Positions 51,087 through 60,337 of a stretch of 64,000 bases of DNA are shown here, one piece after another. Position numbers and translations under genes: made by a program. The notes beneath the pieces are model-generated. The model ran no database searches. It was not told the DNA's origin and saw only the letters and a list, made by a program, of their open reading frames with translations. Position 1 is the stretch's first letter. Each line of letters starts with the position of its first letter. This DNA is from Desulfitibacter alkalitolerans DSM 16504 (lineage in GTDB: Bacteria; Bacillota; DSM-16504; Desulfitibacterales; Desulfitibacteraceae): positions 186,001 to 250,000 of the forward strand of contig NZ_KK211101.1 of the NCBI RefSeq assembly GCF_000620305.1, read 5' to 3'.

Positions 51087-54000
51087 ATGAAAAATACATT
51101 AAAACGGGCGATGGCAATTGTTGCTGCTATCGCTCTTATTTTAACCCTTTTTGGCGGTGCTGCTTATGCTGCTTATGCTGCTTTTAAAGTATTCCCCGAT
51201 GCAGCGAATCATTGGGCAAGAGAAACAATTGAAAAGCTATCACAGGAAGGCATTGTAAACGGATATCCTGACGGTACGGTTCGCCCGGATGCGACTATTA
51301 CCCGCAGTGAATTTGTAAGTTTGCTGACATATAGCTTAAAGTTGGAGGGTTATACCCACACCGGCCCCGATACCTTTGATGATACGGACAAACATTGGGC
51401 AGAGAGTTTCATTGAAGCTCTTGTCAAAAACAAAGTAATCGCAAAAGAAGATTACGGAAAAGATTTTAAGCCTGACCAGCCTATCAGCCGTATGGAAATG
51501 GTCCGCATGATGGTACGTTCCATAGGCAAAGCAGATATGGCTAAGATCATGACAGGAGATACGCCTTTTGTTGATGACGGTCAAATTACTAAAGAAGATA
51601 AGGGATATATCAATGTAGCGGAAAAGTATGGTTTGTCCTATGGTTATCCCGATAAGACCGTGCGTCCGATGGCGTACAGTACCAGAGCGGAAGCCTTTGC
51701 GATGATTCTGCGTCGCTTTGCGGCTATGGAGCGTATCTCACAAGAACAGGCAGACAACAATAAAGAGCAGGAAAACACCAAGCCGGATGAGAAGTCAAAT
51801 CGCAGTAATAGCGGTGGTGGCAGCGCAAGCTATCCGGCGGCAAAGGTAGAAATCTCACTGCCCAATTATAGCCATATCGATACACCGTTTGAGGTAAAGA
51901 CAACTTTAAGCCATGTGAAAAATCTTGAGTGGACAATTCAAAAGAAAGATACAGAGTCACTTGCAACAGATGTTTTGGAAGGAACACTCAACAAGGATGG
52001 CGGTAAGATTTGCATTAAAGAGGCGGGAGATTATAAAATAACGGCTACCGCAACCAATTATGGCAATAAAAAATACACTTTCAGCAAGGAAATCAAAATC
52101 TATCCTGTACCAGATATAAGCATTGATCTTAACGGTAAGACGCATATCGATAAAGAGGTTGAAGTCAAAGTGGTGGTAAAAGATAACAAAACTGTAACAT
52201 GGCGTCTTTTTAAGGACGGAAAGCAAGTAAAATGGGGTGAATATATTGAGGGCAATCTGAATAATGATGGAGGTTCTATCAGCTTCAAGGAAAGTGGCAG
52301 TTACTCCATTGTTGCAGTCGTCATTGATGAAACGAACCGTGAGTTCACAGGAAAAGCCGATATTCAGGTCTATCCTGTGCCACAGTTGACACTAAATATG
52401 ATTAAAACAGCACATACCGATTCAACGGTAAACGTAACGGTAGAAAGCAAGGATTTAGGGAATCTGGATATTGTCTGGCAGCTTGTAAAGGATGAGGAAC
52501 AGGTTAGCTTAAAGGACTGCATCAATGGAAATCTTACCAATGAAGGTGGCAATATTCAATTTAAAGAAAAAGGTTGGTATACTCTTAGAGCTGTTGTCAT
52601 TGACATAACGGGCAGAAAATTTGAAGCTGCTGCGCAAATTACTGTTTACCCTGTGGCGAGCTTTACCTTTTCCCTGCCTGCAACAACCCATACCGACAAA
52701 GAGATTGCCCTAATGGTGACATCCTCCGAAATCGGGGATATGAAAGCAGTATGGAGCATTACCAAAAATGGTAAGGATGCGGCACTTTCAGACTGTATCG
52801 ACGGATCGCTTTCCAATGAAGGAGGTACTATCCGTTTTAAAGAAAAGGGAGTCTATATCTTAAAAGCTGTGTTGGTTGACTCGACAGGCAGGGTATTTTC
52901 TGATGAGGCAAGTACAGTTGTATATCCGGTGGCAGTTACAGGCTTTTATTTGCCGGAAATTGCACATACCGATACCTTTGTAGAAGTCAAAACCTCATTC
53001 CTGGAAACACAGGGGCTTGAGGTTCACTGGAGTTTGACGAAAGATGGTAAAGAGATTAATTTGAACGACTGTATTGAAGGAACGCTTAACGATAACGGAG
53101 GTACTATCCGCTTTAAGGAAAAGGGGGACTACCATTTAAAGGCTGCGGTGATAGACAGCACCGGACGTAGTTTTGAATACACCTCACCAGTTATGGTTTA
53201 TCCCGTGATCAACATGGACTTTACAATAGAAAAAACCACTCATACAGATAAGCCAGTCACAGTACAAACACAGCTTATTGAAGCAGGTAAGCTCCCTGTT
53301 GTATGGAGTGTTACAAAGGACGGAACGGAAGTTGCTGTTTCCGATTATATCGAAGGCAGTCTCGGAAATGATGGAGGAAATATCCGCTTTACTCAAAAAG
53401 GCAGTTATACGCTGACAGCTACTATTTCCGATGAAACGGGCAGAAGTTTCAAAAATAGTAATGAAATCAAGGTATATCCGATTCCGCAGCTTGTATTTAC
53501 TTTGCCCAAAGCTGCTCATACCGATGATATTATTACCGTCAACATTACAACTGCCGATATGGACGGATTGACAGTTAAATGGTATGTGAACAATATGCAA
53601 GGTTTTCAGGATTGGGATACCTATATTGACGGCACACTTGTGAATAATGGTGGAGACATTCGTTTCAAACTTGCGGGAAACTATGGCATTGAAGCAAGTG
53701 TGACAGATGAAACCGGAAGAGTATTCCAATTCAATTGTGAAAATAAGATCGAGATTCTCCCTGTCCTCTCCATAGAATTTAATCTTCCTCAGATTGCCCA
53801 TACAGATACGGATATTGATATTCGCACTACAGGCGATATGGGAGTGCTGCCGATTGAATGGAGTTTAATGAGAAACGGTCAGCCTGCTAAATGGGATGAG
53901 TCAGTCAATGGAACGATGAATGAACAAGGTGGAAAAATCCGTCTAATGCAGGAAGGTGAATACCTCCTTACCGCAACAATGACCGATGTTTTAGGCAGAA

Positions 54001-55367
54001 TTTTCAGCTATAGCGCACAAATCAGCGTTTACCCATTGATAAATTGTGATTTCTCGATGCCGAGCAGTGTACGTACAGGAGTACCATTTGAAGTAACAGT
54101 CAGTCAGGCTGCAAATCCTGGTGGCAAAAATATTGTTTGGAGCCTTGAAAAAGACGGGCAATCTATACCGTTGGATGGCAATATACAGGGTAATTTGGGA
54201 AACCACGGCGGAACTGTGACAATCAGTACACCGGGAAACTATATTTTGAGTGCCACCGTTGTTGATGAGCTTGGCAGAACATTCACCTCAAAACAGAGCG
54301 TTGAAGTAATTAATACAGCTCCCGCAAAGCCGGTTGCAAACGCCAATGTAACCCGTACATTTAGTAGTGGTAAATTTCTTGTTGAGATTTATGCCAACAG
54401 CAGCGACCCCGATGGAGATGAAATTACTTATGAATATAGTGGAAAGGCTGAAGATAACTATTATACCGTTGGTAATCATACGGTAAGGGTAAGAGCAAAG
54501 GATAACTATGGCGATGTTTCCGACTGGACAGACGTAACCTTTACTATCAGCAATGCAGCACCGTCAAAGCCAACTATTGTGGCAAATGTTACACGAAACG
54601 CAAAAGACGGGAAATTTCTTGTCAATGTTTCTGTTAATAGTACCGATGCAGATGGTGATGAAATTATCTATGAATACGATGGAAAGGCTCAGGACAATTA
54701 CTATCCTGTAGGTACTCATACGATAAAAGTAAGAGCAAAAGACAACTATGGCGGTATTTCCGAGTGGTCAGAAGTGACCTTTACTATCCAAAATTCTGCA
54801 CCTACTGCACCTGTTATTACAAGGACACCAGCCGGCAACAGCGTTGCACCGGGTACACCTGTTAAAATCACAGCAACTTCCAATGATGCAGATGGAGATG
54901 CCATTACCTATGTTTGGGAAAACCGTCCTGCTGAAACTTATGTTTATCCACTGGGCAAAAATGTAGTGAAGGTTAAGGCAGTTGACAGTACCGGAGCTGA
55001 ATCTTCATGGTCGGCTATTGTATTTTTCGTGGCAGATTCCACAAATGGCGGCGGTATGGTGCTTACTGGCCCGGATTCAGTTATCATGGAGAACGGGTTG
55101 GAGGGAGCTACTATTACGCAATACACCTTTACTGTACCGCCTGTCAGCGGACATAGCGGAAGTGATTTTGGACGAGTAAGGGGATATAACATTAAAACAA
55201 ATTCATGGGATCAGCTTGACTATCAAACAACCAAAAATGGTATAACGTTCCAAAGAAATCTACCGACAGGTACTTATTCCAAGCTAGAGTTTTACTACTA
55301 TACTAACCATGATTGCATGTATAACAAGTCTAACATTACTTATTCTGTAAATTACTATTTTGATTAG
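51087..55367 (+). CDS. SLH-domain surface protein with tandem beta-sandwich-like repeats
   Basis: A 1,426-residue exported protein. Signal peptide about 1-30; three SLH domains about 33-215 (FPDAANHWARETIEKLSQEGIVNGYPDGTVRPDATITR and two further copies) for binding to secondary cell-wall polymers; a Ser/Gly/Asn-rich linker; nine repeats of about 90 residues each starting near [H/R]-x-D/G (AHTD) and closing with GxIRFKEKGxYxLxAxVxDxTGR...VYPV; three shorter DxDGDxIxYxY modules of Ig/PKD-like type; a C-terminal domain of about 100 residues. ATG 51,087 has GGAGGAA upstream. It probably acts as a surface adhesin that helps mating contact or alters the host cell surface. Confidence 0.88.
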   Translation: MKNTLKRAMAIVAAIALILTLFGGAAYAAYAAFKVFPDAANHWARETIEKLSQEGIVNGYPDGTVRPDATITRSEFVSLLTYSLKLEGYTHTGPDTFDDTDKHWAESFIEALVKNKVIAKEDYGKDFKPDQPISRMEMVRMMVRSIGKADMAKIMTGDTPFVDDGQITKEDKGYINVAEKYGLSYGYPDKTVRPMAYSTRAEAFAMILRRFAAMERISQEQADNNKEQENTKPDEKSNRSNSGGGSASYPAAKVEISLPNYSHIDTPFEVKTTLSHVKNLEWTIQKKDTESLATDVLEGTLNKDGGKICIKEAGDYKITATATNYGNKKYTFSKEIKIYPVPDISIDLNGKTHIDKEVEVKVVVKDNKTVTWRLFKDGKQVKWGEYIEGNLNNDGGSISFKESGSYSIVAVVIDETNREFTGKADIQVYPVPQLTLNMIKTAHTDSTVNVTVESKDLGNLDIVWQLVKDEEQVSLKDCINGNLTNEGGNIQFKEKGWYTLRAVVIDITGRKFEAAAQITVYPVASFTFSLPATTHTDKEIALMVTSSEIGDMKAVWSITKNGKDAALSDCIDGSLSNEGGTIRFKEKGVYILKAVLVDSTGRVFSDEASTVVYPVAVTGFYLPEIAHTDTFVEVKTSFLETQGLEVHWSLTKDGKEINLNDCIEGTLNDNGGTIRFKEKGDYHLKAAVIDSTGRSFEYTSPVMVYPVINMDFTIEKTTHTDKPVTVQTQLIEAGKLPVVWSVTKDGTEVAVSDYIEGSLGNDGGNIRFTQKGSYTLTATISDETGRSFKNSNEIKVYPIPQLVFTLPKAAHTDDIITVNITTADMDGLTVKWYVNNMQGFQDWDTYIDGTLVNNGGDIRFKLAGNYGIEASVTDETGRVFQFNCENKIEILPVLSIEFNLPQIAHTDTDIDIRTTGDMGVLPIEWSLMRNGQPAKWDESVNGTMNEQGGKIRLMQEGEYLLTATMTDVLGRIFSYSAQISVYPLINCDFSMPSSVRTGVPFEVTVSQAANPGGKNIVWSLEKDGQSIPLDGNIQGNLGNHGGTVTISTPGNYILSATVVDELGRTFTSKQSVEVINTAPAKPVANANVTRTFSSGKFLVEIYANSSDPDGDEITYEYSGKAEDNYYTVGNHTVRVRAKDNYGDVSDWTDVTFTISNAAPSKPTIVANVTRNAKDGKFLVNVSVNSTDADGDEIIYEYDGKAQDNYYPVGTHTIKVRAKDNYGGISEWSEVTFTIQNSAPTAPVITRTPAGNSVAPGTPVKITATSNDADGDAITYVWENRPAETYVYPLGKNVVKVKAVDSTGAESSWSAIVFFVADSTNGGGMVLTGPDSVIMENGLEGATITQYTFTVPPVSGHSGSDFGRVRGYNIKTNSWDQLDYQTTKNGITFQRNLPTGTYSKLEFYYYTNHDCMYNKSNITYSVNYYFD

Positions 55368-55381
55368 ATAGAAACATGATG

Positions 55382-55419
55382 ATAACCGCCTTGAAAAATA
55401 TCAGGGCGGTTATTCTTCT
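55382..55419 (+). terminator. Terminator after the SLH protein gene
   Basis: ATAACCGCC and GGCGGTTAT pair around a 14-nt loop, then a T-rich run. Confidence 0.75.
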
Positions 55420-55435
55420 TAATGGAGGTGTATTT

Positions 55436-56113
55436 ATGCGGACTAAAATGGATTTCTACAGATGCTTTTTTGAGCAGCTTGCAAGGCGTGGCTTTGATGT
55501 GAAACGGTCAACTTCCTCCGATTATCTTGCTGATATTTATTATAAAAATCAGCTTATAGCATTCTATACCAAAGCTGATATGATCGAGCGAAACCCGTTT
55601 GTTTCAGTTAAGGAAAAAGTTTTTAATTTATTGGAGGAAACCGCCAAGAAAACGGCAGTTGAAGCCGGTATATGCACTGAGTGTCCTTATACAGAAAAGG
55701 ATGAGAAACTCAAAAACGGTTCATATAAGCTGGCTGAATATAACGGTGTAGTTTTAGCCTGTAAGCTGCATCACCTGTTTGGTTATGTATTTTCAACCTA
55801 TCGCATGGCTCCTGAGAGTGAACAGCCACTACAAAGACAATTTTTCTACAATAAAGAATCAGCCACACAGGATTTTGCCATCCGTTCCGGTTTGGTGGAT
55901 GAAAAGGCTCTGTTTACCGAAACAGAGCTGATGATTCTTCATTCTAATCTTGTCAAGCTTACGATGCTTGATAATAACCTTTCCAATGACGATATGCTTT
56001 CTGTCGGTAGAATGATCGAGAAAATTGAAGACATTGTTCCCGAACTGCAAGGTAGGGATTATGACTTTGACTTTGAAGATGAATTCAGGCAGGACATGGA
56101 GATTGGAGGTTAA
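55436..56113 (+). CDS. ICE paralogue family, member 3 (unknown function)
   Basis: A 225-residue protein starting at ATG 55,436, which has GGAGGTG upstream; an upstream in-frame start would lie in the terminator. The C-terminal half FFYNKESATQDFAIRSGLVDEKALFTETELMILHSNLVKLTML matches members 1 and 2. The N-terminal CTECPYTEKDEK has a Cys pair not seen in the others. It is followed after 2 bp by another ICE gene. Confidence 0.65.
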   Translation: MRTKMDFYRCFFEQLARRGFDVKRSTSSDYLADIYYKNQLIAFYTKADMIERNPFVSVKEKVFNLLEETAKKTAVEAGICTECPYTEKDEKLKNGSYKLAEYNGVVLACKLHHLFGYVFSTYRMAPESEQPLQRQFFYNKESATQDFAIRSGLVDEKALFTETELMILHSNLVKLTMLDNNLSNDDMLSVGRMIEKIEDIVPELQGRDYDFDFEDEFRQDMEIGG

Positions 56114-56115
56114 GC

Positions 56116-56409
56116 ATGGGAAATAAGAGAAATCAAGTAATTGCTATAGCAAGGTTTCTGGCTTATAAGGCAGAGCTAAACAAGCAAATTGAAAATATGT
56201 CGGAAGAACAGTATATGCAAAACCCTGTCGGGCTGGATGTTGGGCAGTATGTGGAAGATATGATGAAATATTGTACAGAACATACAGTCGATACTGTATT
56301 AAAGAATCAGAATGAAATGATAGCAAGGCTCGGCATGGAATATTTGAGTGCCATTGCCTTTATGCCTTATATAGACGGAGGTGAAACATATGCCGGACAG
56401 CAGGCCTAA
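56116..56409 (+). CDS. Small ICE protein of unknown function
   Basis: A 97-residue protein (MGNKRNQVIAIARFLAYKAELNKQIENMSEEQYMQ...). Helical, no recognisable motif. GGAGG precedes the ATG and the end overlaps the next gene by 20 nt. Confidence 0.6.
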   Translation: MGNKRNQVIAIARFLAYKAELNKQIENMSEEQYMQNPVGLDVGQYVEDMMKYCTEHTVDTVLKNQNEMIARLGMEYLSAIAFMPYIDGGETYAGQQA

Positions 56410-56752
56410 TCCAAACATATGGGGAAACATCATTACCTGTGGAGAGATTGCTATCGGCATTTATGAGATTGTTGGTGAATACAAAAAGGGGCTGATGATG
56501 CCAAAGAAAATGGCAGAAGAAATCCTGCCTCAAACTGTTATTGATATGGCTCAGAAAGATGGTGAAAATCTCTGTTTTACTGATGAGCTTTCTTCTTCCA
56601 TTGTCGCTGATGAACTCATAGAGCAAGGCATTGTAACCGATCCTGAATTTATTGCCAGACAGGAGGCTTTAAAGCAGCTTGATGATGCCGGGATGGACAC
56701 AGGGTTTGAAACCTTTAATGAGATTGATTTTGAACTTGAGATTGAGAGGTGA
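56390..56752 (+). CDS. Small acidic ICE protein of unknown function
   Basis: A 120-residue acidic protein starting at ATG 56,390 behind GGAGGTG. Contains GNIITCGEIAIGIYEIVGEYKKGL and an acidic C-terminus ending EIDFELEIER. No family recognised. It overlaps its upstream neighbour by 20 nt and ends 6 bp before the DUF4406-type gene. Confidence 0.6.
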   Translation: MPDSRPNPNIWGNIITCGEIAIGIYEIVGEYKKGLMMPKKMAEEILPQTVIDMAQKDGENLCFTDELSSSIVADELIEQGIVTDPEFIARQEALKQLDDAGMDTGFETFNEIDFELEIER

Positions 56753-56758
56753 AACGGC

Positions 56759-57445
56759 TTGAAACTGGTATATATCTGTTCCCCGTTAAGGGGAGCTATT
56801 GAAGAAAATATCAAAAAAGCGCACCGATACTGTGAGTATGCTGCCGGATGCGGTGTAATACCATTGGCTCCTCATACGATTTTTACAGCCTACCTGCAAG
56901 ATACCATTCCAGAACAGAGGGCACAGGGCTTAAAAATGGGGTTGGAACTGTTAAAGCGCTGCGATGAAATTTGGGTGTGCGGGGATGAAATATCGCAGGG
57001 GATGCAGGGTGAAATTGATTTGGCAGCCAAACTGCATATCCCGACGATTTATGTTCTGGACCATCATTTTGAGGAGGGGTTAAAAATCAGACAGAGCAGC
57101 AAGGCACTTGGTATGGATGACTGTATTACTGGAAGTGACAGGGATGACTATGAAAATAAGATTTTGGTGCTGAATCCGGAAGCATTGATTAGTAACTGCC
57201 GGACAGCAGAAAATAGTTTGTGGGTTGCTTATAACGGTTTTGGCTGTACTTATGGGGCGAGAGGTCAGGCGGTATATGCCAAAAACCTTTTTGACGGACG
57301 GGAGGCACGCTGGGAACGAGCTGACTTCTTGGGCATAGTAAAGCCGGAAAGCCTTAAGAAGTGGCTGGAAAATACGCCGATCAAGAATGAGCTTGCAGAA
57401 ATGCTTATATTGGAACAGGAGAAAAGTGAGGATTTGGAAAGATGA
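56759..57445 (+). CDS. DUF4406-type nucleoside deoxyribosyltransferase-like protein
   Basis: A 228-residue protein starting at TTG 56,759 after GAGAGGTG. The N-terminal half (KLVYICSPLRGAIEENIKKAHRYCEYAAGCGVIPLAPHTIFTAYL... CDEIWVCGDEISQGMQGEIDLAAKL, 1-100) is DUF4406, related to nucleoside 2-deoxyribosyltransferases. The C-terminal half (SLWVAYNGFGCTYGARGQAVYAKNLFDGREARWERADFLGIVKPESL) is a second domain frequently found in ICE proteins. The function in the ICE is unknown. Its end overlaps the next gene by 4 nt (ATGA). Confidence 0.75.
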   Translation: MKLVYICSPLRGAIEENIKKAHRYCEYAAGCGVIPLAPHTIFTAYLQDTIPEQRAQGLKMGLELLKRCDEIWVCGDEISQGMQGEIDLAAKLHIPTIYVLDHHFEEGLKIRQSSKALGMDDCITGSDRDDYENKILVLNPEALISNCRTAENSLWVAYNGFGCTYGARGQAVYAKNLFDGREARWERADFLGIVKPESLKKWLENTPIKNELAEMLILEQEKSEDLER

Positions 57446-57897
57446 AAACAAAACCGAAGTTGATCATCTGTTCTATGATTTTCACGGCTGGAGGGTTTAT
57501 TAACATCTTTTTTTCCACCGCTGTCCATATGTTACTATCAAGGCAGATGACTATATTGAAGCTATTGCCAATCAATGAATGTTTAAAAAGTATATTTATA
57601 AGCAGACAGCATTTGATGCTGTTTCTTTGTTTACAGGGATTTGCTTTGGTTATGGCTGTAATGTATTTCTTCACAAATTTACGGCCATACCAATCCGATT
57701 TAGTAGAGATAACACCGGATATAAAAACCCCAGTACCAGTCGGACAATATCAGCATGGGTCCGCAAGGTGGCTAAAAGATAAAGAAAAGGATAAAGCCTT
57801 TGACAGCTTTATCCTAGACCCGAGCCATCCTCAAATCGTGGAGTTGATTAAGACTGGTTATGATGGATTGGAGTTTATGAAAGAAAAAGAAGGCTAA
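57442..57897 (+). CDS. Membrane part of the VirD4-like coupling protein (split gene)
   Basis: A 151-residue protein with two membrane helices (about 7-32 and 55-78) followed by PVGQYQHGSARWLKDKEKDKAF. The GQxGSARW motif is the usual start of the cytosolic domain of VirD4/TraG proteins, and the ATPase core is the next gene. In related elements both parts are one polypeptide. The two genes here may be a natural split, because the second has its own ribosome binding site. Confidence 0.7.
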   Translation: MKTKPKLIICSMIFTAGGFINIFFSTAVHMLLSRQMTILKLLPINECLKSIFISRQHLMLFLCLQGFALVMAVMYFFTNLRPYQSDLVEITPDIKTPVPVGQYQHGSARWLKDKEKDKAFDSFILDPSHPQIVELIKTGYDGLEFMKEKEG

Positions 57898-57974
57898 GCG
57901 ATTATATTAGTTCATGGATTTAATATAACTGTTTATTCTCAATGATTTGAGTTAGTTGAAAGGAGTTGATGCCT

Positions 57975-59504
57975 ATGAGTGAAATTACCCAGCAAGGAGG
58001 TGTTGTCATCGGTGTAAAGAAAGAAGGCAACAAAGAACGCATCTATTTTGTCGGCGAGGACAGCCATCTGCTATGTATTGGTGCTACCCGTTCCGGTAAG
58101 TCTCGAAATCTGGTAGTTCAATCTATCTGTACCCTTGGACTTGCAGGGGAATCCATTGTAGTCAGCGATCCAAAGGCTGAGCTGTTTGACTATACATCTG
58201 AGTTCCTTAAGAAACTCGGATATGAGGTTCTGGTCTTAGATTTTAAAAATCCTTCGAAAAGCCAACGCTATAATCTACTACAGCCAATCATTAATGCTGT
58301 TAATGCAGGTGATGCCGATAAGGCTGAAATGCTCGCATGGGATTTGACAAATAATCTTGTTGGCAAACCGGAAGGTGAAAAGATCTGGACCAATGGTGAA
58401 TGTTCCATTATTGCTGCATCTATACTCTGTGTGGTATGTGACAACAAGCATCGTCCGGAGTATCAGAACCTTACCAATGTTTATTGGTTTATTGCTGAAA
58501 TGGTCAAGACAATCGGCAATAAAATGCCACTGCTTGAATATGTTAAAAAGCTTCCACCTGCTCATCCTGCCAAAGCTTTACTATCTATTTCTGATGTTGC
58601 ACCAAGCAGGACGAGGGGAAGCTTTTATACTTCAGCTTTGACGACACTCCGATTGTTTACGAGTAAATCTATTTATGCCATAACCCACAAGAGCGATTTT
58701 CAGCTGCAGGACATCGGTCAGAAAAAGCAAGCACTATTTATTATTCTGCCTGATGAAAAAACCACTTTTTACCCGGTGGCTTCGCTGATAGTATCTCAGC
58801 AATATGAATTGCTTGCCAATTTAGCAGATATGAGAGGAGGTCGATTAAAGCAGCGTGTCAATTTCATTTTGGATGAATTCGGAAACTTTACAACCATCAC
58901 TGATTTCACAAATAAGCTGACAGTCGGCGGTGGCAGGGGTATGCGCTTCAATCTGTTTATTCAGTCCTTTTCACAGCTAAAAGAGAAGTATGATGAAAAT
59001 ACCTCGGACACCATTAAAGCCAACTGCCAAACCTGGGTATATCTACAAGCAGATGATATGGATACTTTGCGTGAGATATCGGAAAAGCTTGGTACTTATA
59101 CTGTTTCAAGTTATCAATTGTCGTCAAACCACACAAAATATTCCACTCCATCAAGTTCTCATAGTATCAGTTTAGTAGAACGGAAACTCTTGAATGTAGA
59201 TGAGGTCAGGCGTATTATACGGCCTTATCAGATTGTCACTTCCCGTACGCATCCTGCTATCATGTATTCTCCGGACTTATCAGAGTGGTACTTTAACAGG
59301 ATGTTAGGGCTTGGCGACAAGGAACACAACCGTAGACTTCGGGAGGAACGGGAGAAAAAGCGCCCTGCAATCACTAACACGAATGAGGAAATCGCATTAT
59401 GGAATATCTGGATTTACTATCAGAAAGATATTATCAGGAAAATGCAATTACAAGCTCAAAAAGGTAATGGTGGATTTGCCAACAATGAAACTGATTTAGA
59501 ATAA
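57975..59504 (+). CDS. VirD4/TraG-type conjugation coupling ATPase
   Basis: A 509-residue ATPase. Walker A is LCIGATRSGKSRNLV, followed by ESIVVSDPKAELFDYTSEFLKKLGYEVLVLDF; Walker B is VNFILDEFGNF; VGGGRGMRFNLFIQSFSQL and NCQTWVYLQADDMDTL are further VirD4 blocks. It couples the relaxase-DNA complex to the type IV secretion channel. I use ATG 57,975, nine bases after AGGAG; no membrane helix is present in this part, which agrees with the split described for the gene upstream. Confidence 0.9.
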   Translation: MSEITQQGGVVIGVKKEGNKERIYFVGEDSHLLCIGATRSGKSRNLVVQSICTLGLAGESIVVSDPKAELFDYTSEFLKKLGYEVLVLDFKNPSKSQRYNLLQPIINAVNAGDADKAEMLAWDLTNNLVGKPEGEKIWTNGECSIIAASILCVVCDNKHRPEYQNLTNVYWFIAEMVKTIGNKMPLLEYVKKLPPAHPAKALLSISDVAPSRTRGSFYTSALTTLRLFTSKSIYAITHKSDFQLQDIGQKKQALFIILPDEKTTFYPVASLIVSQQYELLANLADMRGGRLKQRVNFILDEFGNFTTITDFTNKLTVGGGRGMRFNLFIQSFSQLKEKYDENTSDTIKANCQTWVYLQADDMDTLREISEKLGTYTVSSYQLSSNHTKYSTPSSSHSISLVERKLLNVDEVRRIIRPYQIVTSRTHPAIMYSPDLSEWYFNRMLGLGDKEHNRRLREEREKKRPAITNTNEEIALWNIWIYYQKDIIRKMQLQAQKGNGGFANNETDLE

Positions 59505-59522
59505 TGAAAGGAGGACAAATTT

Positions 59523-59879
59523 GTGAACATCAAAACCGTAAAGAAAAAATGCAAAAACCTTTGGAAAACGGCAAGTGCAGGAATGGTTGCACTTGCTGTT
59601 TCTTTTATGAGCACAATGCCTGCTTATGCCGACGACATAAAAGACAGCCAGATTGTCAAAGGAACTGAAAAACTGATTGGAGATGTTACTACCTGGCTAA
59701 TGGTTCTTGCTCCGGTAGTATCAGGACTTCTCATTATCTATTTCTTCATCCGCAGATCAGCTGCAGATGAGATGGATCAGAAAAAGTGGAATAACCGTAT
59801 TGTCGTTGCTATTGTTTCCTGTATCGGTGCGGTACTCGGTTCGGCAACACTTAATCTCATCGTTGGATATTATAAGTAA
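59523..59879 (+). CDS. VirB2/TrbC-like membrane protein
   Basis: A 118-residue protein with a signal peptide (cleavage about AYA-DD, residue 37) and two membrane helices (LMVLAPVVSGLLIIYFFI; IVVAIVSCIGAVLGSATLNLIVGYY). This size and layout fit the VirB2/TrbC pilin-like subunits of Gram-positive conjugation systems, although sequence identity in the family is low. AAGGAGG lies before the start at 59,523. Confidence 0.7.
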   Translation: MNIKTVKKKCKNLWKTASAGMVALAVSFMSTMPAYADDIKDSQIVKGTEKLIGDVTTWLMVLAPVVSGLLIIYFFIRRSAADEMDQKKWNNRIVVAIVSCIGAVLGSATLNLIVGYYK

Positions 59880-59955
59880 TTCTAAAAACGTTTTACAGAC
59901 TGTATAAGAACAGTCTTATTTTTACTAATTCATATTTTAAAGGAGGATTTATTCA

Positions 59956-60213
59956 ATGAAAAACATTCTAAGAAATGCGGAAATCAAAGCTATGGCAACT
60001 GTTGGCAATGTAAAATCAACAGTCAATCAAATCTTTGGCAGAGCCAAGAGAGCACTTGCAAATCGTGAAGGGCAGGGCACACTCGATGTTGCAATTACCG
60101 TCCTTATTTCCATTGTGCTTGGGGCACTCATTCTTGCCGGACTGTATCTTATTATAAACGGTACAGTGCTGTTTTCTTCACGGTATAAACACGATAGAAA
60201 GTGCTACGCTTAA
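59956..60213 (+). CDS. DUF6133-type small membrane protein
   Basis: An 85-residue protein with one C-terminal helix (TLDVAITVLISIVLGALILAGLYLIING). It resembles the neighbouring gene at 60,338 and the DUF6133 family of ICE proteins. The last 15 residues (FSSRYKHDRKCYA) differ from the expected [M/L]-P-x-[L/I]...FN-GG ending, so the 3' end could be frameshifted. AAAGGAGG precedes the ATG. Confidence 0.65.
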   Translation: MKNILRNAEIKAMATVGNVKSTVNQIFGRAKRALANREGQGTLDVAITVLISIVLGALILAGLYLIINGTVLFSSRYKHDRKCYA

Positions 60214-60217
60214 ACAG

Positions 60218-60285
60218 TCTCCTTTCCTTTTGGAAGGAGGGGGAGTTTGGGGGGAGGAAAACTTTTCTCAATAAGGTTTCCTCCC
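60218..60285 (+). other. Two hairpins between the DUF6133-type genes
   Basis: TCCTTTCC/GGAAGGA (about 60,219-60,238) and GGGAGGAAA/TTTCCTCCC (60,252-60,260 with 60,277-60,285). Without a clear T run they look more like processing or stabilising structures in the transcript than terminators. Confidence 0.5.
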
Positions 60286-60337
60286 TCTCATCATATGCAA
60301 ACCAAACCAAAATTCAAATACGAAAGGAAGATCATCC

